From positions 64,341-128,340 of the forward strand of contig DGAD01000054.1 in NCBI GenBank assembly GCA_002382805.1: a stretch of 64,000 bases of DNA, in the 5' to 3' direction. The position numbers and the translations under genes are program-made. The notes beneath the pieces were generated by a model. The model searched no databases. It worked only from the letters and a program-made list of their open reading frames with translations, and was not told the origin of the DNA. The stretch comes from Clostridiales bacterium UBA4039. Lineage in GTDB: Bacteria > Bacillota > Clostridia > Lachnospirales > Vallitaleaceae. This document shows, in pieces, positions 29,995 to 38,534 of the stretch (position 1 is the first letter of the stretch; each line of letters opens with the position of its first letter).

Positions 29995-30507
29995 ATGGCA
30001 AGTATTGTTGAAGAATTAATTGAAGTATTAGAGGACACGACAGGATGTTATGAGAACCTCTTAAAGATGGCGAATAATAAAACGGATGTTATTATCAAAG
30101 GGGATGTGCCCAGCCTACAATCACTCACTGACGAGGAACAGAGTGTAGCTGGGCGCCTTTTGCGTTTAGAGAAAAAACGTATAGGGCTCATTGAAGATAT
30201 TTGTTTGGTAACCAATAAAAGTGCAAAAGATATGACTGTATCAAGTCTTATTGAACTTATTCCGTCAGATAAGCCGGAACATGACCGACTTAAAGAAGTG
30301 ACACACCGAATGGTACTTGTCATTGATGAAGTAAAAAAAATCAATGATATTAATCGACAATTGCTTGAAGAATCTCTTGAATTTCTTAATTTTACAATGA
30401 ATGCAATTCAAAGTTCGGCTTCGCAAAATTCGGGCAATGGATACGAAAAAAAAGGACAGCGGTATGAAGGAAATACCGATAACAATTTTTTTGATGCGAA
30501 GCAATAG
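29995..30507 (+). CDS. flgN: flagellar export chaperone FlgN
   Basis: 170 residues, mostly alpha-helical with coiled-coil character (IVEELIEVLEDTTGCYENLL; EEQSVAGRLLRLEKKRIGLIEDI). It matches FlgN family length and the position between flgM and flgK. FlgN keeps FlgK and FlgL soluble and brings them to the export gate. The last 30 residues are polar and Asn-rich (NSGNGYEKKGQRYEGNTDNN) and probably disordered. 36 bases separate it from flgK. Confidence 0.9.
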   Translation: MASIVEELIEVLEDTTGCYENLLKMANNKTDVIIKGDVPSLQSLTDEEQSVAGRLLRLEKKRIGLIEDICLVTNKSAKDMTVSSLIELIPSDKPEHDRLKEVTHRMVLVIDEVKKINDINRQLLEESLEFLNFTMNAIQSSASQNSGNGYEKKGQRYEGNTDNNFFDAKQ

Positions 30508-30542
30508 CATGATACATAAGATGAGACAGAAAGGATGAGAAT

Positions 30543-32150
30543 ATGGGCTCAATTAGTAGTTTATCCAGAGCGGTTTCCGCGTTACTGACAAGCCAATCGG
30601 CGTTAAATACAACAGCGCATAATATAACGAATGCAAACACAAGAGGGTATGTGCGCCAACAAGTTATCATGTCAGATTCTAGATATTTAACCATAGGAAC
30701 ATCAAGAAATTCAGGGATGCAAGTTGGTTTGGGAACAGATGTACAAGTGATTCGACAAGTGCGTGATCAATTTTTGGATTCAGCATTTCGGGAAGAAAAT
30801 AGTCGTCTGGGATTTTACGGAAGCAAAAGTTCAGCAATTGAAGAAGTAGAAAATATTTTAGGTGAAATTGAAGGTGAATCCTTTTCAAAGATTCTTAACA
30901 ATTTGTGGGAGTCGATGTCGGAATTAGTAAAAAGTCCAGAAGGGCTTGAAACTCGAGGGACATTTATTCAAAATGCTACAATCTTTATTGAAAAGTCAAA
31001 TCTGATTATGGGCCAGCTACAAGATTATCAGAAAAACCTTAATAATGAGGTTATGAACAATGTAAAGCGAATCAATGAGATCGGCAATGAAATTCAGTCG
31101 TTGAATGAAATTATTGCGAAAAATGAAGTACATGGGGCAAAAGCCAATGACTATCGTGACCAACGTAATCTGCTTATTGATGAGCTATCAACAATGGTCG
31201 ATATCTCTTATCGTGAAGATGTGAATAATAATCTGATTGTCAGTATTGAAAATGTCCCCTTTGTAACGGTTGGAAATGTCAATGAGTTGGACTTAACCTA
31301 TGCCGAAGATAAAAGTCTGTTGGTTGACCCGTACTGGCCGCATTTAAGCGATTTAAGTACTGACCCACCTCAGTATCACAAGCTGTATAACTTTGATGTA
31401 CCAACAACGACAGCCGCCAATAATGATAAAGGTTCGTTAAAAGGTCTTTTGTTAGCGAGAGGATCACGTACGGCTAATTATACAGATCTTAATGATGCAG
31501 GTGAATTTACAAAAGATATTAAACCCTCTGAAATCATGACGGTTCAAGCGCAGTTTGATAATTTAATCCATGGCATCGTAACGATGATTAATGATACCGT
31601 GGCACCACCCGGAAGTACAGACGGACCCTATGGTCTTAATGGAGAACAAGGTATCGAAATTTTTTCAAGACTTTATGTAGACCGAAGTGTCGCAGAAGAT
31701 GAGAATAATGAGTATTCCTTGTATTCCGCGGGAAATCTTAAAATGAATGAGGAAGTTGTCTTAGACTACAATAAAATCTGTTTGAGCCGAGAAGAAGGCG
31801 TTGATGGCGATAGTTCTGTTGTTGAGGAATTACTTGCAAAGTGGAAAGCGCCTTTTTCCAACATTGATCCAACACTTAACGGCGAGTTAAATTATGTAGA
31901 CTATTATAATAGTTTTGTCTCAAATGTTGGAACGATGGGAAGCTCGATTAACAATCAAGTGTCGAATCAATTGCTTTTAACCGTACAGATTGATAATCAA
32001 CGTAGCCAATTAATGGGCGTCTCTTCAGATGAGGAACTATCCAATATGATGAAATATCAACATGCATACAATGCGGCGACTCGTGTAGTAAATGTAGTTG
32101 ATGAGATGATAGAACGTGTTGTTAATCAGACAGGAGTTGTAGGACGATAG
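30543..32150 (+). CDS. flgK: hook-associated protein 1 (FlgK), first paralogue
   Basis: 535 residues. N-terminal axial motif ALNTTAHNITNANTRGYVRQQV, the KANDYRDQRNLLIDELSTMVDI block typical of FlgK, and C-terminal EELSNMMKYQHAYNAATRVVNVVDEM. FlgK forms the first hook-filament junction ring. The middle portion (residues about 260-450) is not well conserved and differs from the second copy. GAAAGGATGAGA precedes the ATG. It is followed at 15 bases by a second flgK. Confidence 0.9.
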   Translation: MGSISSLSRAVSALLTSQSALNTTAHNITNANTRGYVRQQVIMSDSRYLTIGTSRNSGMQVGLGTDVQVIRQVRDQFLDSAFREENSRLGFYGSKSSAIEEVENILGEIEGESFSKILNNLWESMSELVKSPEGLETRGTFIQNATIFIEKSNLIMGQLQDYQKNLNNEVMNNVKRINEIGNEIQSLNEIIAKNEVHGAKANDYRDQRNLLIDELSTMVDISYREDVNNNLIVSIENVPFVTVGNVNELDLTYAEDKSLLVDPYWPHLSDLSTDPPQYHKLYNFDVPTTTAANNDKGSLKGLLLARGSRTANYTDLNDAGEFTKDIKPSEIMTVQAQFDNLIHGIVTMINDTVAPPGSTDGPYGLNGEQGIEIFSRLYVDRSVAEDENNEYSLYSAGNLKMNEEVVLDYNKICLSREEGVDGDSSVVEELLAKWKAPFSNIDPTLNGELNYVDYYNSFVSNVGTMGSSINNQVSNQLLLTVQIDNQRSQLMGVSSDEELSNMMKYQHAYNAATRVVNVVDEMIERVVNQTGVVGR

Positions 32151-32165
32151 GAAGGAGTAACTAAT

Positions 32166-33878
32166 ATGCGGTCATCTTTTTTTGGGCTTAATGTAGCTCA
32201 ACAAGGTTTATATACATCAAGAACAATGCTAGACATTACGAATCATAATATTAGTAATGCTGAGACGTTAGGATATACACGTCAATACGGCGTACAAATC
32301 GCTACACGCCCGTTGCCAAATGCACAACGCGGTATGGTAGGTACAGGAACAACGATTGAACAAATCAGTCAGCATCGAAACGAATACCTTGATTATAAAT
32401 TTTGGAGTATGAACAAAGACTATGGAACATATGAAGTAAAGTCAACCATGCTACAGCAGATGGAGTTGATTTTTAATGAACCCTCAAGCGTTGGGTTTAC
32501 ATCCCATTTTGATGGTATGTTTGATGCGTTGCAAAGTTTATCTAAAGATGCATCAGATGAAGCCAATCGAGCGAATTTTCTTGCCTCGGCACAAAGCTTT
32601 TCTCAGTATATGACAGATATTGGGGAACAGTTACGTGAGACCCAAAACGATGCAAACTTTGGTGTAAAAAATAGTGTTAACCAAATTAATAGTTACGCAG
32701 AACAAATTGCTACATTAAATCAACAAATTCGTAGCCTTGAATTAAATGGTAATCGAGCGAATGATTTACGTGACCAACGCATGGTTTTAGTGGATAACTT
32801 ATCAAAAGTTGTCGGTATTGATTATCAAGTGAATACAGATAGTTATGGCATGGAAACGGTCAATATAACCATAAATGGGCAACAACTTGTCAATGGTAAT
32901 GCATTTAATACACTAAAGGTAGTCAATAGAGAACATTTACAGAATCCAGAAGATAATACGGATATTTATGATATACAATGGAACTCCGGGAAAAATCTGT
33001 ATACAGATAACTTAACAGGAGAATTAAAAGGATATCTAGATGTGCGTGATGGAAATAATGGTAATAATTTTAAAGGTACAATTGATAGTGTAGATGTGGG
33101 TACCAATACTATTGTATTTACCGATGTGAATCGATTTGACCTACAGGCATCTGGAAAACTCATTATCGATGGTGTAGGACATGAATATAGTTCATATACA
33201 TATGATGAAGTCAGTGGTGAAGTAACTTTTGAAATGGTTAATCCGCCTTCGGCGACAATGGTTGGACAAGAGGGATCTATTGGACGGCAAAATACATTTA
33301 AAGGAATACCTTATTATCAGCAACAATTAAATACGTTCGTTCGAACCTTTGCGAGTGAGTTCAATGCACTTCAACAATCAGGCAATGATGGGACCGGAGT
33401 TCCTTTATTTGTATATGAAGGATACGATGGAACAACGGCGCTAGATAGTTCAGATATGTCAACCTACACGCAGATGACAATTGATAATTTTATTGTCAAT
33501 CCAGACATGATGGAAGATGTCTCTCTCTTTTCTGCAAAAGCAAATGCAGCGGATGGGGAGAGTGCCAATGATATTATTTTGGCAATGATTGATAAGCGTC
33601 AAGATACAAATATGTTTGCTAAAGGTGTTCCTGATAACTATATGCAAAGTGTGCTAAGTGAGTTGGCCATCGACGTCAGTCAAATGACAAGCTTTAAAAA
33701 CGGACAAGAGCAATTAACAAAGATGATTACAAATCAGAGGCTGTCAGTTTCTGATGTTGATTTGGAAGAAGAGACAGTGAATCTGTTAAAATATCAGCAG
33801 GCATATAGTATGTCCGCTCAGGTAATTAGCATTTTTGATGAAATATATAATGTAACCATAAATCAAATGGGTGTATAA
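32166..33878 (+). CDS. flgK: hook-associated protein 1 (FlgK), second paralogue
   Basis: 570 residues. The N-terminus FFGLNVAQQGLYTSRTMLDITNHNISNAETLGYTRQ (about residues 4-40) is closer to the classical FlgK pattern than that of the upstream copy. It has the NRANDLRDQRMVLVDNLSKVVGI block and a C-terminal EEETVNLLKYQQAYSMSAQVISIFDEIY helix. GGAAGGAG precedes the ATG. Either two different FlgK rings are built or one copy has a changed job; sequence does not say which one is essential. Confidence 0.9.
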   Translation: MRSSFFGLNVAQQGLYTSRTMLDITNHNISNAETLGYTRQYGVQIATRPLPNAQRGMVGTGTTIEQISQHRNEYLDYKFWSMNKDYGTYEVKSTMLQQMELIFNEPSSVGFTSHFDGMFDALQSLSKDASDEANRANFLASAQSFSQYMTDIGEQLRETQNDANFGVKNSVNQINSYAEQIATLNQQIRSLELNGNRANDLRDQRMVLVDNLSKVVGIDYQVNTDSYGMETVNITINGQQLVNGNAFNTLKVVNREHLQNPEDNTDIYDIQWNSGKNLYTDNLTGELKGYLDVRDGNNGNNFKGTIDSVDVGTNTIVFTDVNRFDLQASGKLIIDGVGHEYSSYTYDEVSGEVTFEMVNPPSATMVGQEGSIGRQNTFKGIPYYQQQLNTFVRTFASEFNALQQSGNDGTGVPLFVYEGYDGTTALDSSDMSTYTQMTIDNFIVNPDMMEDVSLFSAKANAADGESANDIILAMIDKRQDTNMFAKGVPDNYMQSVLSELAIDVSQMTSFKNGQEQLTKMITNQRLSVSDVDLEEETVNLLKYQQAYSMSAQVISIFDEIYNVTINQMGV

Positions 33879-33894
33879 TTAGGAGGACCGACAT

Positions 33895-35199
33895 ATGCGC
33901 ATAACGAATACAATGATGACAAACAATATTTTGACAAATGTCAATCGAAATAGAAAAACAATGTCGTTGTTAGAACAGCAGATGGCTAGTGGGAAAAAAA
34001 TACAAAAGGCATCTGAAAACCCTATTATTGCATCGCGTGCATTGAAATTTCGAACAACTATTAGTCAGATTAGTCAATACAAAACAAACTCTGAAGATGC
34101 TATGAGCTGGCTTGAAGTGACAGAACAGTCCATTGCCAATACGACAGATATTCTTAAGCGTGTACGCTATCTATCTGTTCAAGGATCGAATGATCCGCTG
34201 ACCACGCAAAATCGAGAAAGTATTATCTCAGAACTTAAAGAGCTTAAGGAACAACTTGAAAATGAAGGAAATGTATCTTATGCAGGACGCTATATGTTTA
34301 CGGGATATCAAACAGACAGTTCATTAGTCTTTAATGAAGCTTCAACAGATACGTATGAAATTACAGAAAACTTTTCTCAAGAGAATGTTGAAACCGTCAA
34401 GCGCGTCTTTGACGATGGATCAGGACATCCTGCAATTCACGAAGTTAAGCGGATACGCTTAGGATACAGTGAGCTAGACGCAGCCGGAGTAAGTTCGGCC
34501 GAGCTTAGTGCAGCAGGATTTACGCTTGTCAATAAGAATTCAACAGATGCTGATGCATATAATGTAGGGGCTAATACAGTCCATTTCATAGAAGATACAG
34601 GTGAATTAGTATTTAACACAACAGATGCAGAGACTTTACCGGAGTTTTCAATGACCTATCAAAAGTCAGGTTTTACGAAAGGTGATATTAAGCCGGATCA
34701 TTATTTTGAATCAACAAATTTAACAACCGGAGACACATTTTTACCGGAAAATGAGGCGATGAATTATCAGGTTTCCTATAGCCAGACGCTTCAAGTTAAT
34801 GAGATGGGAAATAATGTCATCACGAAGGATTTGATTCGTGATCTAGAAGAAATCATTAAAGAGGTGCAGAATATAGAAGGAAATGGCGCTTTGGATGATG
34901 AGCTAAAGGAAGATTTACTTGGAGAAACCTTTACAAAGCTTATTGGAAAGATGGATGGATATATTCAGAACAACTTAAACATTACAGCGGAAATCGGAGG
35001 AAAAGTTAATCGTCTTGAACTGACAAAAGACCGATTAAAATCGGATTCGTTGAATTTTACAGATTTGATGTCAGAAAATGAAGATGTGGATATGGCAGAA
35101 GTTTTGATACGTTTTTCATCGATGGAAGTCGTTTATAATGCATCTTTATCTGCTAGCGCAAGAATTATTCAACCATCGCTGTTGGATTTTATTCGATAA
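33895..35199 (+). CDS. flgL: hook-associated protein 3 (FlgL)
   Basis: 434 residues with flagellin-like ends: N-terminal MRITNTMMTNNILTNVNRNR and LLEQQMASGKKIQKASENP, C-terminal AEVLIRFSSMEVVYNASLSASARIIQPSLLDFI. FlgL is the second junction protein between FlgK and the filament. It is longer than the approximately 300-residue short forms, with a central insertion (about residues 130-300). AGGAGG precedes the ATG by seven bases. It is the last structural gene before fliW. Confidence 0.93.
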   Translation: MRITNTMMTNNILTNVNRNRKTMSLLEQQMASGKKIQKASENPIIASRALKFRTTISQISQYKTNSEDAMSWLEVTEQSIANTTDILKRVRYLSVQGSNDPLTTQNRESIISELKELKEQLENEGNVSYAGRYMFTGYQTDSSLVFNEASTDTYEITENFSQENVETVKRVFDDGSGHPAIHEVKRIRLGYSELDAAGVSSAELSAAGFTLVNKNSTDADAYNVGANTVHFIEDTGELVFNTTDAETLPEFSMTYQKSGFTKGDIKPDHYFESTNLTTGDTFLPENEAMNYQVSYSQTLQVNEMGNNVITKDLIRDLEEIIKEVQNIEGNGALDDELKEDLLGETFTKLIGKMDGYIQNNLNITAEIGGKVNRLELTKDRLKSDSLNFTDLMSENEDVDMAEVLIRFSSMEVVYNASLSASARIIQPSLLDFIR

Positions 35200-35226
35200 C
35201 AGTTTAAGAGGGAAAAGGAGATACTT

Positions 35227-35685
35227 ATGGAAATAATGACAAAGCATTTTGGAAATGTGGACATTGATGAAACAAAAGTGATTACCTTTGAAGATGGAAT
35301 ATTTGGATTTAAAGAGATGAAAGACTTTATTTTGCTGTATGATCAAGGTGAAGAAGGGGGAGCCCTTGTTTGGCTTCAAGCAGTTAAAGACCCCAAGACG
35401 TGTCTTCCGTTAATTAATCCGATGATGTGGTTTCCAGATTATGCACCAGAGGTAGAGGATGACTTGATTGCTTCTATAGGCCAACTAGACCCGAAGGTAC
35501 TCGATATTTTTACAGTGGTGGTTATTCCGGATAAGATTGAGCAGATGACAACAAATCTAAAAGCGCCAATACTGATTAATCGTGAGACAAAAAAAGGGCG
35601 CCAGGTCATTGCAAATGATGAAACGTACGATATACGTCACAATTTGTATCAGCAGATGAAGTTGATGTCAAAGGGTGGTGAATAG
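35227..35685 (+). CDS. fliW: flagellar assembly factor FliW
   Basis: 152 residues. Family pattern visible: [21 protein letters not shown], then [19 protein letters not shown] and the C-terminal [19 protein letters not shown]. FliW binds either flagellin or CsrA; when flagellin is scarce outside, cytoplasmic flagellin titrates FliW and frees CsrA to block flagellin translation. Two bases separate its stop from csrA. AAAAGGAGA precedes the ATG. Confidence 0.95.
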   Translation: MEIMTKHFGNVDIDETKVITFEDGIFGFKEMKDFILLYDQGEEGGALVWLQAVKDPKTCLPLINPMMWFPDYAPEVEDDLIASIGQLDPKVLDIFTVVVIPDKIEQMTTNLKAPILINRETKKGRQVIANDETYDIRHNLYQQMKLMSKGGE

Positions 35686-35687
35686 TT

Positions 35688-35921
35688 ATGTTAGCCTTAA
35701 CGAGAAAAGTTGGAGAATCAATAATTATTGGTGATGATGTTGAAATAACGGTTTTGGCAGTACATGGTGATCAGATAAAAATAGGTATTGACGCACCGCG
35801 AAGTGTAGCTATTCATCGGAAAGAAGTGTATCTGCAAATCCAAGAAGAAAACCAAGCTGCAGCAGCTACATCAGAGGTGGGAGCACTTGCGTTTAAGGAC
35901 TTTATAAAGAAAAAATCATAA
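35688..35921 (+). CDS. csrA: carbon storage regulator CsrA
   Basis: 77 residues. N-terminal [25 protein letters not shown] (residues 1-25) includes the RNA-binding Arg in LTRKxGE; the [24 protein letters not shown] half is likewise intact. CsrA dimers bind GGA in RNA hairpin loops and cover the Shine-Dalgarno site. The C-terminus is about 15 residues longer than the shortest CsrA forms, with an Ala-rich stretch, like the FliW-responsive CsrA group. Its predicted target, the flagellin leader, begins about 70 bases downstream. Confidence 0.96.
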   Translation: MLALTRKVGESIIIGDDVEITVLAVHGDQIKIGIDAPRSVAIHRKEVYLQIQEENQAAAATSEVGALAFKDFIKKKS

Positions 35922-35958
35922 TCTATATGAATTTCTAAAAAAAAGTTGAAATAGGGGT

Positions 35959-35985
35959 TAAGGAACTTGAAATCCTATCCGATAA
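35959..35985 (+). promoter_or_regulatory. SigD (FliA-type) promoter of flagellin
   Basis: TAAG (35959-35962), 15 bases, TCCGATAA (35978-35985). The -10 octamer is identical to that before flaG. The transcript should begin near 35992, giving a leader of about 80 bases. Confidence 0.85.
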
Positions 35986-36003
35986 ATACAGTGTAAATCA
36001 AAA

Positions 36004-36068
36004 ATGACAGTTGGCCAACTGCATACGGCAAGGATGCCGAATAAAACTTATACAAATTCAAGGAGGAA
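36004..36068 (+). promoter_or_regulatory. flagellin mRNA leader with two CsrA-type sites
   Basis: Two hairpins in a row. The first, CAGTTGGCCAACTG (36008-36021), is a perfect palindrome flanked by ATG/CAT that can extend it. The second, CGGC-AAGGAT-GCCG (36026-36039), shows GGA in a six-base loop, the form bound by CsrA (consensus ACARGGAUGU). A second GGA lies in CAAGGAGG (36059-36066), the Shine-Dalgarno sequence itself. Two sites, one covering the ribosome site, is the arrangement proven for Bacillus hag. Binding here is inferred. Confidence 0.75.
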
Positions 36069-36074
36069 TTTAAC

Positions 36075-36899
36075 ATGAGAATTAATAATAACTTAATGGC
36101 AATGAACACTCACAGAGCATTGGGATCAGCTAACAACAATATTTCTAAATCAATGGAAAAATTATCTTCAGGTTATAGAATTAACCGTGCAGGCGACGAC
36201 GCAGCTGGTTTATCAATCAGTGAAAAAATGCGTGCTCAAGTTCGTGGTTTAACTCAAGCATCACGAAACGCACAAGACGGTATTTCTATGATTCAAACAG
36301 CTGAAGGTGCTCTTAACGAAACACAAGCTATTCTTCAAAGAATGCGTGAATTAGCAGTTCAAGCAGCTAACGATACAAACGTATCTGCAGATAGAACAGC
36401 GATTAGTGATGAGTTGTCAGAACTTAGTGCTGAGATTGATCGTATTGCAACTTCTACAACATTCAACGAAAAGAACTTGCTTGATGGTAGTTTATCAACT
36501 ACAGGAGCTACTCTTCAAATCGGTGCTAACTGTGGCGTAAGCATGACAGTTACTATTGGTGATATGCAAGCAGCTGCTTTAGGCGTTGATGCTATTTCTG
36601 GAAGTGTTAGCACACATGCTGATGCAACTGCGGCGATTGATACAATCAACGATGCAATTGAAACAGTATCTGCTGAAAGATCAAAACTTGGTGCAAACCA
36701 AAACAGACTTGAGCATACAATTAAGAACTTAGACAATGCAGCTGAAAATATTCAAGCAGCAGAATCTCGTGTTCGTGACGTTGATATGGCGAAAGAAATG
36801 ATGGAGATGACAAAACAAAATATTCTTCAACAAGCTTCTACTGCTATGTTAGCTCAAGCAAACCAAGCTCCACAAAGTGTATTACAATTATTAGGATAA
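36075..36899 (+). CDS. hag: flagellin
   Basis: 274 residues, a short flagellin made of the conserved ends with a small middle. N-terminal D0/D1: MRINNNLMAMNTHRALG, KLSSGYRINRAGDDAAGLSISEKMRAQVRGL; C-terminal D1/D0: LGANQNRLEHTIKNLDNAAENIQAAESRVRDVDMAKEM and QQASTAMLAQANQAPQSVLQLLG. The D2/D3 outer domains are missing. A single cysteine (Cys153, TGT at 36531-36533) sits in LQIGANCGVSMTV, at the tip of the beta-hairpin facing the filament surface; flagellins rarely have Cys. The middle is rich in Ser/Thr (TSTT, GSLSTTGAT, SGSVSTHADAT), possible glycan sites. Strong AGGAGG site, SigD promoter, and a good terminator. Confidence 0.97.
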   Translation: MRINNNLMAMNTHRALGSANNNISKSMEKLSSGYRINRAGDDAAGLSISEKMRAQVRGLTQASRNAQDGISMIQTAEGALNETQAILQRMRELAVQAANDTNVSADRTAISDELSELSAEIDRIATSTTFNEKNLLDGSLSTTGATLQIGANCGVSMTVTIGDMQAAALGVDAISGSVSTHADATAAIDTINDAIETVSAERSKLGANQNRLEHTIKNLDNAAENIQAAESRVRDVDMAKEMMEMTKQNILQQASTAMLAQANQAPQSVLQLLG

Positions 36900-36912
36900 T
36901 CATAATATTTAC

Positions 36913-36963
36913 CGTTAAATTTAACGTAAAAGTAGAGAGTCTTTATGACTCTCTACTCTTTTA
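36913..36963 (+). terminator. flagellin terminator preceded by a palindrome
   Basis: Stem AGTAGAGAGTC (36931-36941), loop TTTAT, GACTCTCTACT (36947-36957), then CTTTTAT. Directly before it lies a perfect palindrome CGTTAAATTTAACG (36913-36926). The terminator separates abundant flagellin mRNA from the glycan genes, which then depend on read-through or an unseen promoter. Confidence 0.88.
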
Positions 36964-36984
36964 TAAGGAAGTAGGTAAAAATAG

Positions 36985-38517
36985 ATGAGAATAAGTTTAT
37001 GTATGATTGTTAAAGACGAAATCGAAAATATTGAAAAGTGTTTAGAATATGCCTTACCCAATGTCGATGAGACTATTATTGTCGATACAGGTTCGACAGA
37101 TGGGACGCGAGAAGTGTTAAGCCGATTTGAACACGACGAAAAAATCAAAGTCATCGACGCAATATGGGAAGATGATTTTAGTAAAGCAAGAAATATCTCT
37201 ATCAAAGAGGCAACTGGAGACTATATTCTTGTGTTGGATGCAGATGAACGTCTGTTTTGCCAACGCGAAAACTTAGAGAAAAAACTAGAGCAATCGGACA
37301 AGGATGTTTTTTTTGTTCCGATATATAGCATCTATGAAAATAAGGAAATGTCCGTATCACGGTCGATGATACGTTTATATAAAAATATAAATCCGCACTA
37401 TGAAGGTGCAATCCATGAACAAATTCATATTGATGGAAACACTCAGATGGGTGATGTCATTGATAGTGATGTAGCTAAAATATATCATTATGGATATAGT
37501 GAATCTGTATTTGAAGAAAAAGAAAAACAAAAGCGTAATATGCAAATCATAAAAAAGCAGATTCAAGAAGAACCTTATGACCCTTTCCATCGCTATAACA
37601 AAGGGGTTATGGAATTAATGGCCAAGAATTATAAAACGGCGATGAAGGATTTTGTAAAGGCACATGAATTAAGTCATGGTGTACGCAAAGGGTTTCATAA
37701 TGATATGATGATTAATATGATTAAGTGTTTGATATTGCAAAACAAATATCAAAAAGTCATTGATTTTATTAAACCATTAATGAATGATCCTTTTTTTAAA
37801 GAATTACCAGATATATATTATTTTTTAGGCATGGCCTTTAGACAACTTAAGCGTTATGATTTGGCTATCAAAAACTTAGAAAAAGCAATATATATTGGCG
37901 ATACAGATAAAGGACTTTCGTTATATGGAGCCGGAAGTTATTTGTCCTTGTTAGAGTGGGCAAGAACCCTTGCAGATCAGTCGCGTATGGATGAAGCCAT
38001 TGAAAAGTATAAGCAAGCTCTTAAAAATCCCAACAACCATAACCACAATGGACAGGAAGAATTTTTACAACTGATGCAAAAGATGAATAAAGAAGAACAA
38101 TACAATGCGTTTGTAAAAAGTCTTGAAAACAGTAAAAATAATAAACCGGTTATCGATGAAACGTTTAAGACACAAATAAAAGAAAAAATAAAAGCGCTGA
38201 TTAACACGAATTCTATAGCAGATGCGAAGATGCTTATTGATGAGTATCTAAAGCTAGATACAGAGGATGCGGATATATATTCCCTTAATGGTGTGATTTA
38301 TATATTGGAAAAAAATTATCCAAAGGCTATCGAATGCTTAGAGATCGGATTTACATTAGATAATACCAATGATGATCTAATATATAATCTTGCTTATGCA
38401 TGGGAAATGTCTGGCAATAAAGCGAAGGCGCTAAAGTATTATCAGGCACTGCTTGCATTGCCTGGGCAATCAGAAGATCGCGAGATCCTTCAAAAAATTG
38501 AGGAATTAAGTAGATAG
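36985..38517 (+). CDS. GT2 glycosyltransferase with TPR repeats (SunS-like), candidate flagellin glycosyltransferase
   Basis: 510 residues. GT2 domain at residues 1-230: ISLCMIVKDEIENIEKCLEYA, IIVDTGSTDGTRE, the DxD-type VLDADERL, and the acceptor-side EGAIHEQI. The C-terminal half is helical with TPR-like repeats (RYNKGVMELMAKNYKTAMKDFVKAHEL; FLGMAFRQLKRYDLAIKNLEKAI; YSLNGVIYILEKNYPKAIECLEIGF; YNLAYAWEMSGNKAKALKYYQALL). This GT2-TPR form includes bacteriocin S-glycosyltransferase SunS and glycosyltransferases near flagellin in clostridia. Being the first gene after flagellin it is the best candidate to attach the first sugar to flagellin. Weak ribosome site. Confidence 0.85.
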   Translation: MRISLCMIVKDEIENIEKCLEYALPNVDETIIVDTGSTDGTREVLSRFEHDEKIKVIDAIWEDDFSKARNISIKEATGDYILVLDADERLFCQRENLEKKLEQSDKDVFFVPIYSIYENKEMSVSRSMIRLYKNINPHYEGAIHEQIHIDGNTQMGDVIDSDVAKIYHYGYSESVFEEKEKQKRNMQIIKKQIQEEPYDPFHRYNKGVMELMAKNYKTAMKDFVKAHELSHGVRKGFHNDMMINMIKCLILQNKYQKVIDFIKPLMNDPFFKELPDIYYFLGMAFRQLKRYDLAIKNLEKAIYIGDTDKGLSLYGAGSYLSLLEWARTLADQSRMDEAIEKYKQALKNPNNHNHNGQEEFLQLMQKMNKEEQYNAFVKSLENSKNNKPVIDETFKTQIKEKIKALINTNSIADAKMLIDEYLKLDTEDADIYSLNGVIYILEKNYPKAIECLEIGFTLDNTNDDLIYNLAYAWEMSGNKAKALKYYQALLALPGQSEDREILQKIEELSR

Positions 38518-38534
38518 AGAAGGTTGAGTAGACG

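Noticed and set aside
36913..36926. palindrome CGTTAAATTTAACG before the flagellin terminator as an operator
   Set aside because: It lies downstream of the gene and in transcribed RNA; it is AT-rich and short, so chance is a good explanation. I only mention it with the terminator.
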